A DNA stretch of 64,000 bases from contig NZ_CP108046.1 of NCBI RefSeq assembly GCF_041435115.1, positions 1,922,001 through 1,986,000 of the forward strand, given 5' to 3'. This DNA comes from Streptomyces sp. NBC_00289 (lineage in GTDB: Bacteria; Actinomycetota; Actinomycetes; Streptomycetales; Streptomycetaceae). The notes under the pieces were generated by a model. The model saw only the letters and a list, made by a program, of their open reading frames with translations. It searched no databases and was not told the origin of the DNA. Both the position numbers and the translations under genes were made by a program. Below, one piece after another: positions 25,970-35,895 of this stretch. Each line of letters opens with the position of its first letter. Positions within the stretch are counted from its first letter, which is position 1.

Positions 25970-27002
25970 GGCGGGCGTTCCTCTTCTTCAGGGCGGAGGC
26001 CACGCGCAGCGCGACGATCCGGTCGACCGCGATGGCGAGGATGAGCAGGATGCCGTTGATGGCGAGCACCCAGACGGAGCTGACGCCGAGGGCGGGCAGC
26101 ACGCTGTTGATGGAGGTCAGGAGCAGGGCGCCGAGGGCGGCGCCGTAGACGCTGCCGGAGCCGCCGGTGAAGACGACGCCGCCGACCACGACCGCGCTGA
26201 CGACGGTGAGTTCGTAGCCGTTGCCGGTGCCCGAGTCGACGTTGCCGAACCGGGCCAGGTAGAGGGCGCCCGCGAGACCGGCGAGGGCGCCGCAGAAGGT
26301 GTACGCGGCCAGGATCCGCTTGCGGACCGGGATTCCCGCGAGGCGGGCGGCCTCCGGGTTGGAGCCGAGCGCGTACAGTTCGCGCCCGCTGCCGTAGTGC
26401 TTGAGGTAGTACGCGGTGGCGACCAGCACCACCAGCGCGATCATCGCCAGCCACGGCACCGCCGAGAGGCCGCCGGAGCCGAAGTCGATGAAGCCGTCGG
26501 GGAGGCCCGCCGCGGTGATCTGGCGGGAGCCGACCCAGATGGAGTCGATGCCCCGGATGATGTAGAGGGTGCCGAGGGTGACGACGAGCGCGGGCACCTG
26601 GCCGAGGCTGACGAGCAGTCCGTTGACCAGTCCGCAGCCGATGCCGAGCAGGATCGCCAGCAGGATCGCCACGACGGGGTTGCCGCCGCTCTGGAGGTAG
26701 TCGCCGGCCGCGAAGGCGGTGATGCCGAGGATGGAGCCGACCGACAGGTCGACGTTGCGGGTGATGACGACCAGCGACTGGCCGGTGGCGACCAGCACCA
26801 GGATGGTCGCGTTGAGCAGCAGGTCCTTGATGCCCTGTTCGGACAGGAACTCGCTGTTGCCCGCCTGGGTGATGCCGATCATCACCAGGAAGACGACCAG
26901 GATGGCGAGTTCGCGCATCTTGAAGACGCGGTCCACCAGCCGGGTGCCACTGGACTTGGGCACCTCGGCGGCGGGGGCGGGGTTGGGTGCGGTCACCGTC
27001 AT
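25962..27002 (-). CDS. rhaP: Rhamnose ABC transporter permease (first)
   Basis: 346 residues from ATG 27002, overlapping the ATPase stop as ATGA. BPD_transp_2 permease: [20 protein letters not shown] is the conserved loop, then [21 protein letters not shown] and [28 protein letters not shown]. It forms a heterodimeric channel with the next gene's product in the membrane. Confidence 0.92.
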   Translation of the reverse strand: MTVTAPNPAPAAEVPKSSGTRLVDRVFKMRELAILVVFLVMIGITQAGNSEFLSEQGIKDLLLNATILVLVATGQSLVVITRNVDLSVGSILGITAFAAGDYLQSGGNPVVAILLAILLGIGCGLVNGLLVSLGQVPALVVTLGTLYIIRGIDSIWVGSRQITAAGLPDGFIDFGSGGLSAVPWLAMIALVVLVATAYYLKHYGSGRELYALGSNPEAARLAGIPVRKRILAAYTFCGALAGLAGALYLARFGNVDSGTGNGYELTVVSAVVVGGVVFTGGSGSVYGAALGALLLTSINSVLPALGVSSVWVLAINGILLILAIAVDRIVALRVASALKKRNARHG

Positions 27003-28516
27003 GCGGCGGCCCTCCCCGTGGCTGCGGCCATCACGGTCTCCTCGGTGGCCACGGAGCGCGGGAGTTCGGCGGTCAGGCGCCCCTCGTGCATCACGAGCAC
27101 CCGGTCGGCCATGCCGAGAATTTCGGGCAGGTCGGAGGAGATCATCAGTACGGCGACACCTTCGGCGGCCAACTCGCTGAGAAGGCGGTGCACTTCGGCC
27201 TTGGTGCCGACGTCGATGCCACGGGTGGGCTCGTCCACGATCAGCACCTTCGGGCCGGTCGCCAGCCACTTGGCGAGGACGACCTTCTGCTGGTTGCCGC
27301 CGGACAGCGTGTTGACGGTGTCGGCGATGCGGGCGTACTTGACCTGGAGCTTCATCGCCCAGTCGAGGGCGCGGCTGCGTTCCGCGCCGCGGTCGACGAG
27401 GCCGGCCCGCACGGTCGTCCGCAGGCCGGTCAGCCCGATGTTGCGCTCGATGGACATGTCCATCACCAGGCCCTGGGCGCGGCGGTCCTCGGGGACGAGG
27501 GCGAGCCCGGCGGCCATCGCGGTGGACGGGGCGCCGTTGGTCAGGCCGCGGCCCTCGACCTCCACCTCGCCAGCGTCCCAGCGGTCGATGCCGAAGACGG
27601 CCCGGGCCACCTCGGTGCGGCCGGCGCCGACGAGTCCGGCGAGTCCGACGATCTCGCCGTGCCGCACGTCGAAGGACACGTCGGTGAAGACGCCCTCGCG
27701 GGTCAGCCGCCGGACGCTCAGCGCGACCGCGCCGGGCTCGACGTCCTGCTTGGGGTAGAGGTCGTCGAGGTCGCGGCCCACCATGCGGCGGACGAGGTCG
27801 TCCTCGGTCATGCCGTCCAGTTCCTCGCTGGCGATCCAGGCACCGTCGCGCAGGGTCGTTACGCGCCGGCAGATCTGGAAGATCTCCTCGAGCCGGTGGG
27901 AGATGAACAGGACGGCGGCGCCCTGGTCGCGCAGGGTGCGGACGACGCCGAAGAGGCGGGCCACCTCGCTGCCGGTGAGGGCGGCGGTGGGCTCGTCCAT
28001 GATCAGGACGCGGGCGTCGAAGGAGAGGGCCTTGGCGATCTCGACGATCTGCTGGTCGGCGATCGACAGGCCGCGGGCCGGGCGGTCGGGGTCGAGTTCG
28101 ACACCGAGGCGCAGCATCAGGGCGGCGGTGGCCGCGTGGGTGGCCCTGTGGTCGATCCGGCCCGCCGCGCGCCTGGGCTGCCGGCCCATGAAGATGTTCT
28201 CGGCGATCGACAGGTCGGGGAAGAGCGTGGGCTCCTGGTAGATCACGGCGATGCCGGCGTCCCGGGCGTCGCCGGGACCGTGGAAGACGACGGGCTCACC
28301 GTCGAGCAGCACCCGACCGGCATCAGGTCGGTGCACTCCCGCGAGAGTCTTGATGAGGGTCGACTTGCCCGCGCCGTTCTCACCGGCGAGGGCGTGCACC
28401 TCGCCGGGGAACAGCTCCAGGGAGACGTCCCGCAGAGCGCGGACCGCGCCGAAGGACTTGGAAACGTCCTCGAGCGACAGCACGGGGGCCGGACCCGTGT
28501 CGGACGGGTGGGTCAT
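26999..28516 (-). CDS. rhaT: Rhamnose ABC transporter ATPase (two ABC domains)
   Basis: 505 residues, RbsA/XylG-like with two nucleotide-binding domains in one chain. Domain 1: Walker [10 protein letters not shown], signature LSIADQQ, Walker [12 protein letters not shown]. Domain 2: degenerate Walker A (GLVGAGRTE), signature LSGGNQQK, Walker [13 protein letters not shown]. It powers rhamnose uptake. It is the first gene of the minus-strand operon, reading away from the divergent rhamnose promoter region. The symbol follows Rhizobium ABC-type RhaT usage and does not mean the E. coli proton symporter. Confidence 0.94.
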   Translation of the reverse strand: MTHPSDTGPAPVLSLEDVSKSFGAVRALRDVSLELFPGEVHALAGENGAGKSTLIKTLAGVHRPDAGRVLLDGEPVVFHGPGDARDAGIAVIYQEPTLFPDLSIAENIFMGRQPRRAAGRIDHRATHAATAALMLRLGVELDPDRPARGLSIADQQIVEIAKALSFDARVLIMDEPTAALTGSEVARLFGVVRTLRDQGAAVLFISHRLEEIFQICRRVTTLRDGAWIASEELDGMTEDDLVRRMVGRDLDDLYPKQDVEPGAVALSVRRLTREGVFTDVSFDVRHGEIVGLAGLVGAGRTEVARAVFGIDRWDAGEVEVEGRGLTNGAPSTAMAAGLALVPEDRRAQGLVMDMSIERNIGLTGLRTTVRAGLVDRGAERSRALDWAMKLQVKYARIADTVNTLSGGNQQKVVLAKWLATGPKVLIVDEPTRGIDVGTKAEVHRLLSELAAEGVAVLMISSDLPEILGMADRVLVMHEGRLTAELPRSVATEETVMAAATGRAAA

Positions 28517-28560
28517 GGGGGCTCCTCGACGACGCCCGTCAGGCGGGCCTCACGGCGTCG

Positions 28561-28616
28561 TGAAAGGTTTCAACTTGGTTGCCGGGACGTTAGACATGCG
28601 CCCCATGTCACGTCAA
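28561..28616 (-). promoter_or_regulatory. Promoter and LacI-type operator of the rhamnose transport operon
   Basis: On the minus strand, -35 TTGACG (28616-28611) and -10 TAACGT (28592-28587) are 18 bp apart. Downstream of the -10 is the inverted repeat TGAAA-GG-TTTCA (28561-28572), resembling the operator on the other side of the region. A repressor there would block transcription start. Confidence 0.7.
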
Positions 28617-28690
28617 TGGGTTCGTATCGAAAAACTTTCGAAGCACTAAGGTCACAGCGGGGTCACGAGCAACAGCTTGGGCCCCAGGGC

Positions 28691-28738
28691 TTGACACCCC
28701 TTCGGGAGGCTCATAGCTTCCCGTCTTGAATCGTTTCA
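28691..28738 (+). promoter_or_regulatory. Promoter and LacI-type operator of rhaI-rhaD-rhaB
   Basis: -35 TTGACA (28691-28696) and -10 TAGCTT (28714-28719) are 17 bp apart. Eight bases later, TGAATCGTTTCA (28727-28738) is a LacI-style palindrome with a central CG. Its place over the expected start site fits repression without inducer. Confidence 0.75.
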
Positions 28739-28789
28739 CACAGAACGTGTTCGCCCCGTCTTACGACCCGACGTCACAGGAGCCCCGAA

Positions 28790-29950
28790 GTGACCGAGCT
28801 CGCCGCGGTGAAGACCGCACTCAAGACCCAGGCAGTCGAGACGCCGTCATGGGCGTACGGGAACTCGGGGACCCGCTTCAAGGTGTTCGCGCAGCCCGGT
28901 GTTCCGCGCACACCGCAGGAGAAGCTGGACGACGCCGCCCAGGTGCACGCGTTCACCGGCGTCGCGCCGACCGTGGCGCTGCACATCCCCTGGGACAAGG
29001 TGGAGGACTACGCCGCCCTGGCCAAGCACGCCGAGGAACGCGGCGTGAAGCTGGGCGCGATCAACTCCAACACCTTCCAGGACGACGACTACAAGCTGGG
29101 CAGCGTCTGCCACCCGGACGCGGCGGTGCGGCGCAAGGCGGTCGGCCACCTGCTGGAGTGCGTCGACATCATGGACGCGACGGGCTCGCGGGACCTGAAG
29201 CTGTGGTTCGCGGACGGAACGAACTATCCCGGGCAGGACGACCTCCGCGACCGGCAGGACCGGCTGGCCGAGGCCCTGGCCGCGGTGTACGAACGGCTCG
29301 GCGAGGACCAGCGGATGCTCCTTGAGTACAAGTTCTTCGAGCCGGCCTTCTACGCGACCGACGTGCCGGACTGGGGAACGGCCTACGCGCACTGCCTCAA
29401 GCTGGGCCCGAAGGCGCAGGTCGTGGTCGACACGGGGCACCACGCGCCCGGCACCAACATCGAGTTCATCGTGGCCACGCTGCTGCGCGAGGGGAAGCTC
29501 GGCGCGTTCGACTTCAACTCGCGGTTCTACGCCGACGACGACCTGATGGTGGGCGCGGCGGACCCCTTCCAGCTGTTCCGGATCATGTACGAGGTCATCC
29601 GGGGCGGGGGGTTCACGCCCGAGGTCGCGTTCATGCTCGACCAGTGCCACAACATCGAGGCCAAGATCCCGGCGATCATCCGCTCGGTGATGAACGTGCA
29701 GGAGGCGACGGCGAAGGCGCTGCTCGTCGACAAGGACGCGCTGAGCGCCGCGCAGCGGGACGGGGACGTGCTGGCGGCCAATGCGGTGATCATGGACGCC
29801 TACAACACGGACGTACGTCCGCTGCTGCGCGAGGTGCGCGAGGAGATGGGGCTGGACTCCGACCCCACAGCCGCGTACCGGGCGTCCGGGTGGGCGGAGA
29901 AGATCGTCGCCGAGCGCGTCGGCGGGGAGCAGGCGGGGTGGGGGGCGTAA
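28790..29950 (+). CDS. rhaI: L-rhamnose isomerase
   Basis: 386 residues; GTG start after CAGGAG. It matches the actinobacterial/Pseudomonas-type L-rhamnose isomerase (TIM barrel), not the E. coli RhaA sequence family. Conserved stretches are TVALHIPWDKVEDY, GAINSNTFQDDDYKLGS, LKLWFADGTNYPGQDD and VVVDTGHHAPGTNIEFIVATLL; the Glu, Asp and His residues in these are the likely metal ligands. It converts L-rhamnose to L-rhamnulose. It is first gene of the plus-strand operon. Confidence 0.93.
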   Translation: MTELAAVKTALKTQAVETPSWAYGNSGTRFKVFAQPGVPRTPQEKLDDAAQVHAFTGVAPTVALHIPWDKVEDYAALAKHAEERGVKLGAINSNTFQDDDYKLGSVCHPDAAVRRKAVGHLLECVDIMDATGSRDLKLWFADGTNYPGQDDLRDRQDRLAEALAAVYERLGEDQRMLLEYKFFEPAFYATDVPDWGTAYAHCLKLGPKAQVVVDTGHHAPGTNIEFIVATLLREGKLGAFDFNSRFYADDDLMVGAADPFQLFRIMYEVIRGGGFTPEVAFMLDQCHNIEAKIPAIIRSVMNVQEATAKALLVDKDALSAAQRDGDVLAANAVIMDAYNTDVRPLLREVREEMGLDSDPTAAYRASGWAEKIVAERVGGEQAGWGA

Positions 29951-29984
29951 GCGTCCGCCCCTTCGCGTCGTACGCGGGCTGCGG

Positions 29985-30024
29985 GCCGGTTGTGACTGGT
30001 CGCGCAGTTCCCCGCGCCCCTTTC
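29985..30024. repeat. Common Streptomyces intergenic repeat
   Basis: The 3' part includes GCGCAGTTCCCCGCGCCCC (30002-30020), a sequence I recognise as scattered through Streptomyces intergenic DNA. It lies between rhaI and rhaD. Its function is unknown. Confidence 0.6.
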
Positions 30025-30069
30025 CCGGGGCCCCCTCACCCGTGTTCGAGAAGTTAGGAAAGACACGTC

Positions 30070-32109
30070 ATGGCACCGCACCCCGAAGCCGCCGCTCTGC
30101 TGGCCCGCTCCCATCGGCTGGGCTCCGACCCCCGCAACACCAACTACGCCGGCGGCAACACCTCCGCGAAGGGCACCGACACCGACCCCGTCACCGGTGG
30201 TGACGTCGAGCTGATGTGGGTCAAGGGCTCCGGTGGCGACCTGGGCACGCTGACCGAGGCGGGACTCGCCGCCCTGCGGCTGGACCGGCTGCGGGCGCTC
30301 GCCGGCGTCTATCCGGGCCTCGACCGCGAGGACGAGATGGTCGCCGCCTTCGACTACTGCCTGCACGGCAAGGGCGGCGCGGCCCCGTCCATCGACACGG
30401 CCATGCACGGGCTCGTGGACGCCGCCCACGTCGACCATCTGCACCCCGACTCCGGGATCGCGCTCGCCTGCGCGGCCGACGGGGAGAAGCTGACCGCCGA
30501 GTGTTTCGGCGACACCGTGGTGTGGGTGCCGTGGCGTCGGCCCGGCTTCCAGCTCGGGCTGGACATCGCCGCCGTCAAGGAGGCCAACCCGCAGGCCGTC
30601 GGCTGTGTCCTCGGCGGGCACGGCATCACGGCGTGGGGTGACACGTCCGAGGAGTGCGAGCGCAACTCGCTGCACATCATCCGCACGGCTGAGGCCTTCC
30701 TCGCCGACAGGGGCAGGCCGGAGCCCTTCGGGCCGGTGATCGAGGGCTACGAGGCGCTGCCCGAGGCCGAGCGGCGGGGGCGGGCGGCCGCCCTCGCGCC
30801 GTACGTCCGCGGCATCGCCTCCCTCGACCGGGCCCAGGTCGGGCACTTCACCGACTCCGACGTGGTCCTCGACTTCCTGGCCCGCGAGGGGCACCCCCGG
30901 CTCGCCGCGCTCGGCACCTCCTGCCCCGACCACTTCCTCCGGACGAAGGTACGGCCGCTGGTTCTCGACGTGCCGCCGACCGCTCCCCTGGAGGAGGCCG
31001 TCGGCCGGCTGGAGGAGCTGCACGCCGCGTACCGCGAGGAGTACGCCGCCTACTACCGGCGACACGCCACGCCCGACTCCCCCGCGATGCGCGGCGCCGA
31101 CCCGGCGATCGTCCTCGTCCCGGGTGTGGGCATGTTCAGCTTCGGCAAGGACAAGCAGACCGCGCGGGTGGCCGGCGAGTTCTACGTCAACGCGATCAAC
31201 GTGATGCGCGGGGCCGAGGCGGTCTCCGCGTACGCGCCGATCGAGGAGTCGGAGAAGTTCCGCATCGAGTACTGGGCCCTGGAGGAGGCCAAGCTCCAGC
31301 GGATGCCGAAGCCCAAGGCGCTGGCCACCCGGGTGGCGCTGGTGACGGGCGCCGGCAGCGGGATCGGCAAGGCGATCGCGCACCGGCTGGTCGCCGAGGG
31401 CGCGTGCGTCGTCGTCGCCGACCTCGACGCCGGGAACGCTGAGCAGGTCGCCGAGGAGCTGGGCGGGCCCGACAAGGCCGTCGCCGCGATCGTCGACGTG
31501 ACGTCCGAGGAACAGATCGCCGAGGCGTTCAGGACGGCGGCGCTCGCCTTCGGCGGGGTGGACCTGGTGGTCAACAACGCCGGCATCTCCATCTCCAAGC
31601 CGCTGCTGGAGACCTCCGCGAGGGACTGGGACCTCCAGCACGACATCATGGCCCGCGGCTCCTTCCTCGTCTCGCGCGAGGCGGCCCGGGTGATGGTCGC
31701 CCAGAAGCTGGGCGGCGACATCGTCTACATCGCGTCGAAGAACGCCGTGTTCGCCGGCCCCAACAACATCGCCTACTCCGCCACCAAGGCCGACCAGGCC
31801 CACCAGGTGCGGTTGCTGGCCGCCGAACTCGGCGAGCACAGCATCCGCGTCAACGGGGTCAACCCGGACGGTGTCGTACGCGGCTCCGGCATCTTCGCGG
31901 GCGGCTGGGGCGCGCAGCGGGCCGCGGTGTACGGCGTGGCGGAGGACAAGCTCGGCGAGTTCTACGCCCAGCGCACCATCCTCAAGCGGGAGGTGCTGCC
32001 CGAGCACGTCGCGAACGCCGTCTTCGCGCTGACCGGCGGAGAGCTGACGCACACCACCGGGCTGCACGTCCCGGTCGACGCCGGCGTCGCGGCCGCCTTC
32101 CTGCGATGA
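30070..32109 (+). CDS. rhaD: Bifunctional rhamnulose-1-phosphate aldolase / lactaldehyde dehydrogenase
   Basis: 679 residues in two domains. Residues about 1-400 are a class II aldolase (NTNYAGGNTSAKG, DAAHVDHLHPDSG with metal His). From about 420 a short-chain dehydrogenase follows: LVTGAGSGIGKA for NAD, and YSATK with catalytic Tyr/Lys. The fused type is often called RhaEW or RhaD_aldol-ADH. It splits rhamnulose-1-phosphate to DHAP and L-lactaldehyde and then oxidises (or possibly reduces) the aldehyde. The lutABC genes just downstream argue for oxidation to lactate. It overlaps rhaB as ATGA. Confidence 0.93.
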   Translation: MAPHPEAAALLARSHRLGSDPRNTNYAGGNTSAKGTDTDPVTGGDVELMWVKGSGGDLGTLTEAGLAALRLDRLRALAGVYPGLDREDEMVAAFDYCLHGKGGAAPSIDTAMHGLVDAAHVDHLHPDSGIALACAADGEKLTAECFGDTVVWVPWRRPGFQLGLDIAAVKEANPQAVGCVLGGHGITAWGDTSEECERNSLHIIRTAEAFLADRGRPEPFGPVIEGYEALPEAERRGRAAALAPYVRGIASLDRAQVGHFTDSDVVLDFLAREGHPRLAALGTSCPDHFLRTKVRPLVLDVPPTAPLEEAVGRLEELHAAYREEYAAYYRRHATPDSPAMRGADPAIVLVPGVGMFSFGKDKQTARVAGEFYVNAINVMRGAEAVSAYAPIEESEKFRIEYWALEEAKLQRMPKPKALATRVALVTGAGSGIGKAIAHRLVAEGACVVVADLDAGNAEQVAEELGGPDKAVAAIVDVTSEEQIAEAFRTAALAFGGVDLVVNNAGISISKPLLETSARDWDLQHDIMARGSFLVSREAARVMVAQKLGGDIVYIASKNAVFAGPNNIAYSATKADQAHQVRLLAAELGEHSIRVNGVNPDGVVRGSGIFAGGWGAQRAAVYGVAEDKLGEFYAQRTILKREVLPEHVANAVFALTGGELTHTTGLHVPVDAGVAAAFLR

Positions 32110-33581
32110 GCACTGCCCCGAACCCGGGTGTGCGGTCGTACGCCGCGGTCGACCTCGGCGCGTCCAGCGGACGCGTCATGGTCGGCCGGGTCGGCGCCGA
32201 CGCGCTGGAGCTGACCGAGGCGCACCGCTTCCCCAACCGGCCGGTCCGGGTGCCCGAAGGGCTGCGCTGGGACGTCCTCGCGCTGTACGCGGGCGTCCTG
32301 GACGGACTGCGGGCGGCGGGTGCCCTCCGCGGTGGACGACTGGACTCCGTCGGCATCGACAGCTGGGCGGTCGACTACGGCCTGCTCGACGCCGACGGGA
32401 GTCTGCTCGGCAACCCCGTGCACTACCGCGACGCCCGCACGGACGGCGTCGCGGAGAAGGTCTGGGCGACCGTGCCGGCCGACGAGCTCTACGCGGCGAC
32501 CGGACTCCAGTACGCCCCCTTCAACACGCTGTACCAGCTGACCTCGGCCCGCGGCTCCGCCCAACTGGAGCACGCCGAACGCCTGTTGCTCATCCCGGAC
32601 CTGCTGGCCTACTGGCTCACCGGCGAGCAGGGCACCGAGCTGACCAACGCCTCCACCACCCAGCTCATCGACCCCCGCACCCGCGACTGGTCCTACGACA
32701 CCGCGGCCCGGCTCGGCATCGACCTCGGCCTGTTCGCGCCGCTGCGCCGGCCCGGCGACCGGGCGGGCGCGCTGCGGCCCGAGGTGCTGGAGGAGACCGG
32801 GCTCGACGGGCCGGTGCCGGTGACGGCGGTCGGCTCGCACGACACGGCGTCCGCGGTGGCGGCCGTCCCGGCGACGGGCGAGCGGTTCGCGTACATCTGC
32901 ACCGGCACCTGGTCCCTGGCCGGTCTGGAGCTGGACGCGCCCGTGCTCACCGAGGAGAGCCGGGCCGCGAACTTCACCAACGAACTGGGGCTGGACGGCA
33001 CCGTCCGGTATCTGCGCAACATCATGGGCCTGTGGCTGCTCCAGGAGTGCCTGCGTACCTGGGGTGACCCCGACCTCGGCGGGCTGCTGCTCGACGCGGC
33101 CAAGGTGCCGGCGCTGCGGTCGGTGGTGGACGCGGGCGACGCGGCGTTCCTCGCGCCGGGCCGGATGCCGGAGCGGATCGCCGGGGCATGCCGGGCCTCG
33201 GGGCAGCCGGTGCCACGGTCCCCCGCCGAGGTCACGCGCTGCATCCTCGACTCCCTGGCCCTCGCCCACCGCAGGGCGGTCGAGGACGCGCAGCGGCTCG
33301 CCGGCCATCCGGTCGACGTCGTGCACGTGGTCGGCGGGGGTACCCGCAACGCGCTGCTGTGCCAGCTGACCGCCGACGCCTGCGGGCTGCCGGTGGTGGC
33401 GGGCCCGACGGAGGCGGCGGCCCTGGGCAACGTCCTCGTACAGTCCCGCGCCCACGGGCTGGTCGGCGACCGTGCGGACATGCGCGAACTGCTCGTCCGG
33501 ACCCAGCCGTTGACCCGGTACGAGCCCCGCGGTGACACGGCACGGTGGCGCGCCGCGCAGGCCCGGCTAGACCCGGCGTGA
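32106..33581 (+). CDS. rhaB: Rhamnulokinase
   Basis: 491 residues, FGGY carbohydrate kinase. The N-terminal phosphate loop AAVDLGASSGRVMVGRV, the substrate motif SVGIDSWAVDYGLLD and the C-terminal HVVGGGTRNALLCQLTADA are those of RhaB. It phosphorylates L-rhamnulose at O1 with ATP. Translation is coupled to rhaD through the ATGA overlap. Confidence 0.95.
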   Translation: MSTAPNPGVRSYAAVDLGASSGRVMVGRVGADALELTEAHRFPNRPVRVPEGLRWDVLALYAGVLDGLRAAGALRGGRLDSVGIDSWAVDYGLLDADGSLLGNPVHYRDARTDGVAEKVWATVPADELYAATGLQYAPFNTLYQLTSARGSAQLEHAERLLLIPDLLAYWLTGEQGTELTNASTTQLIDPRTRDWSYDTAARLGIDLGLFAPLRRPGDRAGALRPEVLEETGLDGPVPVTAVGSHDTASAVAAVPATGERFAYICTGTWSLAGLELDAPVLTEESRAANFTNELGLDGTVRYLRNIMGLWLLQECLRTWGDPDLGGLLLDAAKVPALRSVVDAGDAAFLAPGRMPERIAGACRASGQPVPRSPAEVTRCILDSLALAHRRAVEDAQRLAGHPVDVVHVVGGGTRNALLCQLTADACGLPVVAGPTEAAALGNVLVQSRAHGLVGDRADMRELLVRTQPLTRYEPRGDTARWRAAQARLDPA

Positions 33582-33664
33582 CGAGGTCTGCCCCGGACCT
33601 CACTCCAGGCCCCCTCCCCCGACTACGCTGTCACTCATCCGATGACCGACCACAAGGAGCCGCG

Positions 33665-34420
33665 ATGCGTGTCGCCCTGTTCCTGACCTGCGTCAACGAC
33701 ACGCTGTATCCGGATACCGGGCGCGCCGTGGTGAAACTGCTGACCAGGCTGGGCGTCGAGGTCGATTTTCCGATGGCCCAGACCTGCTGCGGGCAGGCGC
33801 ACTACAACACCGGCTACCGGCACGAGGCGGAGCCGCTCGCCCGGCATTTCTCCGATGTCTTCGGGGAGTACGAGGCGATCGTGACGCCGTCCGGCTCGTG
33901 CGGGGCGATGGTCCGCGAGCTGTATCCGCGGATGGGTGAGCGGGCCCGGGCGGAGGGGCGCGGGGACACCCTCGCGGCCACCCTGGCACCCGTGGTCCCC
34001 AAGACGTACGAGCTGACGGAGTTCCTGGTGGACGTGCTCGGGGTGACGGACGTCGGCGCCTACTACCCGCACAAGGTGACCTACCACCCGACCTGCCACG
34101 GGCTGCGCGGCCTCGGCCTCGGCGAGCGTCCGCTGCGGCTGCTCCGGGCCGTGAAGGGACTGGAGCTGGCCGAGCTGCCCGGCGCCGACGAGTGCTGCGG
34201 CTTCGGCGGCACGTTCGCGCTGAAGAACGCCGACGTCTCGGCGGCGATGGGCGCGGACAAGGTGCGCAACGCCGAGTCGACGGGCGCCGAGGTGCTGTGC
34301 GCGGCCGACAACTCGTGCCTCATGCACATCGGCGGCACCATGACACGGCTCCGCACGGGGATGCGGCCGGTGCACATCGCGGAGATCCTGGCGAGCACGG
34401 AGGAGGAGCCGACGGCATGA
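33665..34420 (+). CDS. lutA: Lactate oxidation complex subunit LutA/LldE
   Basis: 251 residues from ATG 33665 with AAGGAG upstream; an open frame from 33545 lacks support. Two CCG domains (TCCGQAHYN; ECCGFGGTF) with TPSGSC and THPTCH-like Cys, as in heterodisulfide-reductase-like LldE. With LutB and LutC it oxidises L-lactate to pyruvate. It follows rhaB after 83 bp, so lactate formed from rhamnose would be handled directly. Confidence 0.93.
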   Translation: MRVALFLTCVNDTLYPDTGRAVVKLLTRLGVEVDFPMAQTCCGQAHYNTGYRHEAEPLARHFSDVFGEYEAIVTPSGSCGAMVRELYPRMGERARAEGRGDTLAATLAPVVPKTYELTEFLVDVLGVTDVGAYYPHKVTYHPTCHGLRGLGLGERPLRLLRAVKGLELAELPGADECCGFGGTFALKNADVSAAMGADKVRNAESTGAEVLCAADNSCLMHIGGTMTRLRTGMRPVHIAEILASTEEEPTA

Positions 34421-35895
34421 GCGGAACCTTCGTCGGCATGCCGGCCTTCCCCAAGGCCGCGCACGAAGCCGTCAACAACCAGACCCTGCGCGGCAATCTG
34501 CGCCACGCCACCCACACGATCCGCGGCAAGCGGGCCAAGGCCGTGGCGGAGGTGTCCGACTGGGCCGCCCTGCGGGAGGCCGGGAAACAGATCAAGGACC
34601 ACACGCTCCGGCATCTCGACCGGTATCTCGTGCAGGTGGAGGAGGCGGTCACCGCGGCGGGCGGCACCGTCCACTGGGCCGCCGACGCCGACGAGGCCAA
34701 CCGGATCGTGACCGACCTGGTCAAGGCCACCGGTGAGACCGAGGTCGTGAAGGTCAAGTCCATGGCCACGCAGGAGATCGGGCTCAACGAAGCCCTCGAG
34801 GCGGAGGGCATCCGCGCCTACGAGACCGATCTCGCCGAGCTGATCGTCCAGTTGGGCAAGGACCGGCCCTCGCACATCCTGGTCCCGGCCATCCACCGCA
34901 ACCGCGGCGAGATCCGTGACATCTTCGCGCGCGAGATGAGCGAGTGGGGCCGCCCGGCACCGGAGGGCCTCACCGACACGCCCGCCGAACTCGCCGAGGC
35001 CGCCCGCCTGCACCTGCGGGAGAAGTTCCTGCGCGCCAAGGTCGGCGTCTCCGGCGCCAACTTCGTGATCGCCGAGACCGGCACGCTGGTCGTCGTCGAG
35101 TCCGAGGGCAACGGTCGGATGTGCCTGACCCTGCCCGAGACGCTGATCTCGGTCGTCGGCATCGAGAAGATCCTGCCGACCTGGCAGGACCTGGAGGTCT
35201 TCCTGCAGACCCTCCCCCGCTCCTCGACCGCCGAGCGCATGAACCCGTACACCTCCACCTGGACCGGCACCACCGACGAGGACGGTCCCCGGGCCTTCCA
35301 CCTGGTCCTCCTCGACAACGGCCGCACCGACACCCTCGCCGACGAGGTCGGCCGCCAGGCCCTGCGCTGCATCCGATGCTCGGCGTGCCTCAACGTCTGC
35401 CCGGTGTACGAGCGGGCGGGCGGCCACGCCTACGGCTCCGTCTACCCGGGGCCGATCGGCGCCATCCTGAGTCCCCAACTCCGGGGCACCCAGAGCGAGA
35501 TCGACGCCTCACTCCCGTACGCCTCCTCGCTGTGCGGGGCCTGCTACGAGGTGTGCCCGGTCGCCATCGACATCCCCGAGGTGCTGGTGCATCTGCGGGA
35601 GCGGGTCGTCGAGGGCGGCCAGGTCACCCGGGAGGGCAACAAGGTGGTGTTGCGGCCGGCGAAGGGACACGCCGCCGAGCGGGCGGCCATGCGGGCGGCG
35701 CGCTGGGCGTTCAGTCACCCCGGCGCCCTGCGCACCGGCCAGCGGCTCGCCTCCCGCACCCGCCGGCTGCACCCCCGCTCGCTGCCCGGGCCCGGCCGGG
35801 CCTGGAGCGCCACCCGGGACCTGCCGCCGGTGCCCGCCGAGCCGTTCCGCGACTGGTGGCAACGCACCAACGGCGGAAAGGACGGCGCGAAGTGA
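34417..35895 (+). CDS. lutB: Lactate oxidation iron-sulfur subunit LutB/LldF
   Basis: 492 residues. The N-terminal LUD domain (about 70-300) carries KVKSMATQEIGLNEALE and AETGTLVVVESEGNGR. Two [4Fe-4S] motifs follow near 310-375: CIRCSACLNVCPVY and CGACYEVCPVAI. A basic C-terminal region ends in the DWWQRTNGG motif usual for LldF. ATG 34417 overlaps the lutA stop (ATGA), and its own stop overlaps lutC as GTGA. Confidence 0.95.
   Translation: MSGTFVGMPAFPKAAHEAVNNQTLRGNLRHATHTIRGKRAKAVAEVSDWAALREAGKQIKDHTLRHLDRYLVQVEEAVTAAGGTVHWAADADEANRIVTDLVKATGETEVVKVKSMATQEIGLNEALEAEGIRAYETDLAELIVQLGKDRPSHILVPAIHRNRGEIRDIFAREMSEWGRPAPEGLTDTPAELAEAARLHLREKFLRAKVGVSGANFVIAETGTLVVVESEGNGRMCLTLPETLISVVGIEKILPTWQDLEVFLQTLPRSSTAERMNPYTSTWTGTTDEDGPRAFHLVLLDNGRTDTLADEVGRQALRCIRCSACLNVCPVYERAGGHAYGSVYPGPIGAILSPQLRGTQSEIDASLPYASSLCGACYEVCPVAIDIPEVLVHLRERVVEGGQVTREGNKVVLRPAKGHAAERAAMRAARWAFSHPGALRTGQRLASRTRRLHPRSLPGPGRAWSATRDLPPVPAEPFRDWWQRTNGGKDGAK

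Noticed and set aside
33545..33664. A 40-residue N-terminal extension of LutA
   Set aside because: It overlaps the end of rhaB, has no ribosome site and is not found in the family; ATG 33665 follows AAGGAG.
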